Made by a program: the position numbers and the translations under genes. Under the pieces are notes generated by a model that saw only the letters and a program-made list of their open reading frames with translations, did not search any database and was not told where the DNA came from. A stretch of 64,000 nt of DNA from Schaalia radingae (GTDB lineage: Bacteria; Actinomycetota; Actinomycetes; Actinomycetales; Actinomycetaceae), in contig NZ_LT629792.1 in the NCBI RefSeq assembly GCF_900106055.1, positions 496,001 to 560,000 of the forward strand. Reading direction: 5' to 3'. Each line of letters begins with the position of its first letter. Within the stretch, counting starts at the first letter, position 1. Below are positions 63,680 to 64,000 of this stretch, in pieces.

Positions 63680-64000
63680 ATGGACAGTGCTCCGATAGGG
63701 ATCTTTGACTCAGGTTTAGGCGGCTTGACGGTCGCCCGCGCCGTCATGGACAAGCTCCCTCACGAACGCATCGTCTATCTGGGGGACACAGCCCACACGC
63801 CGTACGGTCCGCGCCCAATCGCACAGGTCCGCCAGCTCGCGTTGACCTGCCTGGATGAACTGGTCGAACGCGGCGTGAAAGCACTGGTCATCGCCTGCAA
63901 TACGGCGACCGCAGCAGCGCTGTCAGATGCCCGTGAACGCTACACGGCGCAGCAGGGAATCCCGGTCATCGAAGTGATCACACCGGCCGCGCGCTCAGCG
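63680..64000 (+). CDS. murI: Glutamate racemase, N-terminal part
   Basis: Makes D-glutamate for peptidoglycan. The visible 107 residues include the start [20 protein letters not shown], with the first catalytic-site Asp and Ser, then [13 protein letters not shown] and the catalytic cysteine in [12 protein letters not shown]. The gene is cut by the right edge of the window. It begins 9 bases after DUF2017 ends. Confidence 0.97.
   Translation, partial: MDSAPIGIFDSGLGGLTVARAVMDKLPHERIVYLGDTAHTPYGPRPIAQVRQLALTCLDELVERGVKALVIACNTATAAALSDARERYTAQQGIPVIEVITPAARSA

Overview
The window is high-GC, Actinomycetota-like DNA. It has the conserved order prfB-ftsE-ftsX-LytM hydrolase-smpB-ssrA, the DUF3039/helicase pair, and clpS-DUF2017-murI. 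Sortase-anchored surface proteins and the general gene content point to the Actinomycetaceae (Actinomyces/Schaalia-like). That placement is an inference from gene content only.

Layout. 1-6211 is a core block: the 5' part of gdhA, then prfB, ftsEX, an M23 cell-wall hydrolase, smpB and ssrA (tmRNA). 6195-31718 looks like a genomic island of about 25.5 kb. A 17-bp direct repeat of the 3' end of ssrA lies at both ends, and what looks like the original ssrA terminator now sits just beyond the right-hand copy. The island carries an HNH nuclease remnant; a TetR/MFS/rifampin-phosphotransferase-like cassette; a broken FAD/Fe-S oxidoreductase; a Nudix hydrolase with an unrecognised membrane protein; an alpha-galactoside uptake operon (GH36 enzyme, ABC importer without its own ATPase, LacI regulator, acetyltransferase); a polyol-like operon (FGGY kinase, EutH-type permease, two flavoproteins) facing a DeoR regulator; feoABC with a frameshifted feoB behind a DtxR-like box; and an Ltp-type superinfection-exclusion lipoprotein next to the right end. 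No integrase was found.

31719-45320 is a plastic region. It holds an LSKTG-anchored surface protein, IS3-family remnants, a MFS/LacI/nucleoside hydrolase cluster resembling uridine catabolism loci, a decayed MMPL gene joined to a sorting-signal tail, an MmeI-like restriction-modification protein and a CadD-type transporter.

45320-64000 returns to core metabolism: a YeiH-type exporter, a decayed sortase-like gene, an adenosine/adenine deaminase-family enzyme, YagU, CsbD, araD/araA with a LacI regulator, HU, a sugar-kinase/nucleotidyltransferase pair next to a phosphohexomutase and nagB, DUF3039 with a helicase, a guanidine-II riboswitch controlling a Gdx/SugE-type SMR exporter, pncB, clpS, DUF2017 and the start of murI.

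Read together, the accessory genes import and catabolise host or dietary sugars (alpha-galactosides, arabinose, amino sugars, nucleosides, a polyol), acquire iron, export toxic compounds and resist phages. The best-supported discoveries are the ssrA-bounded island and the guanidine-II riboswitch. The most plausible undescribed units are the 517-aa membrane protein with its Nudix partner and the EutH/FGGY-kinase operon.
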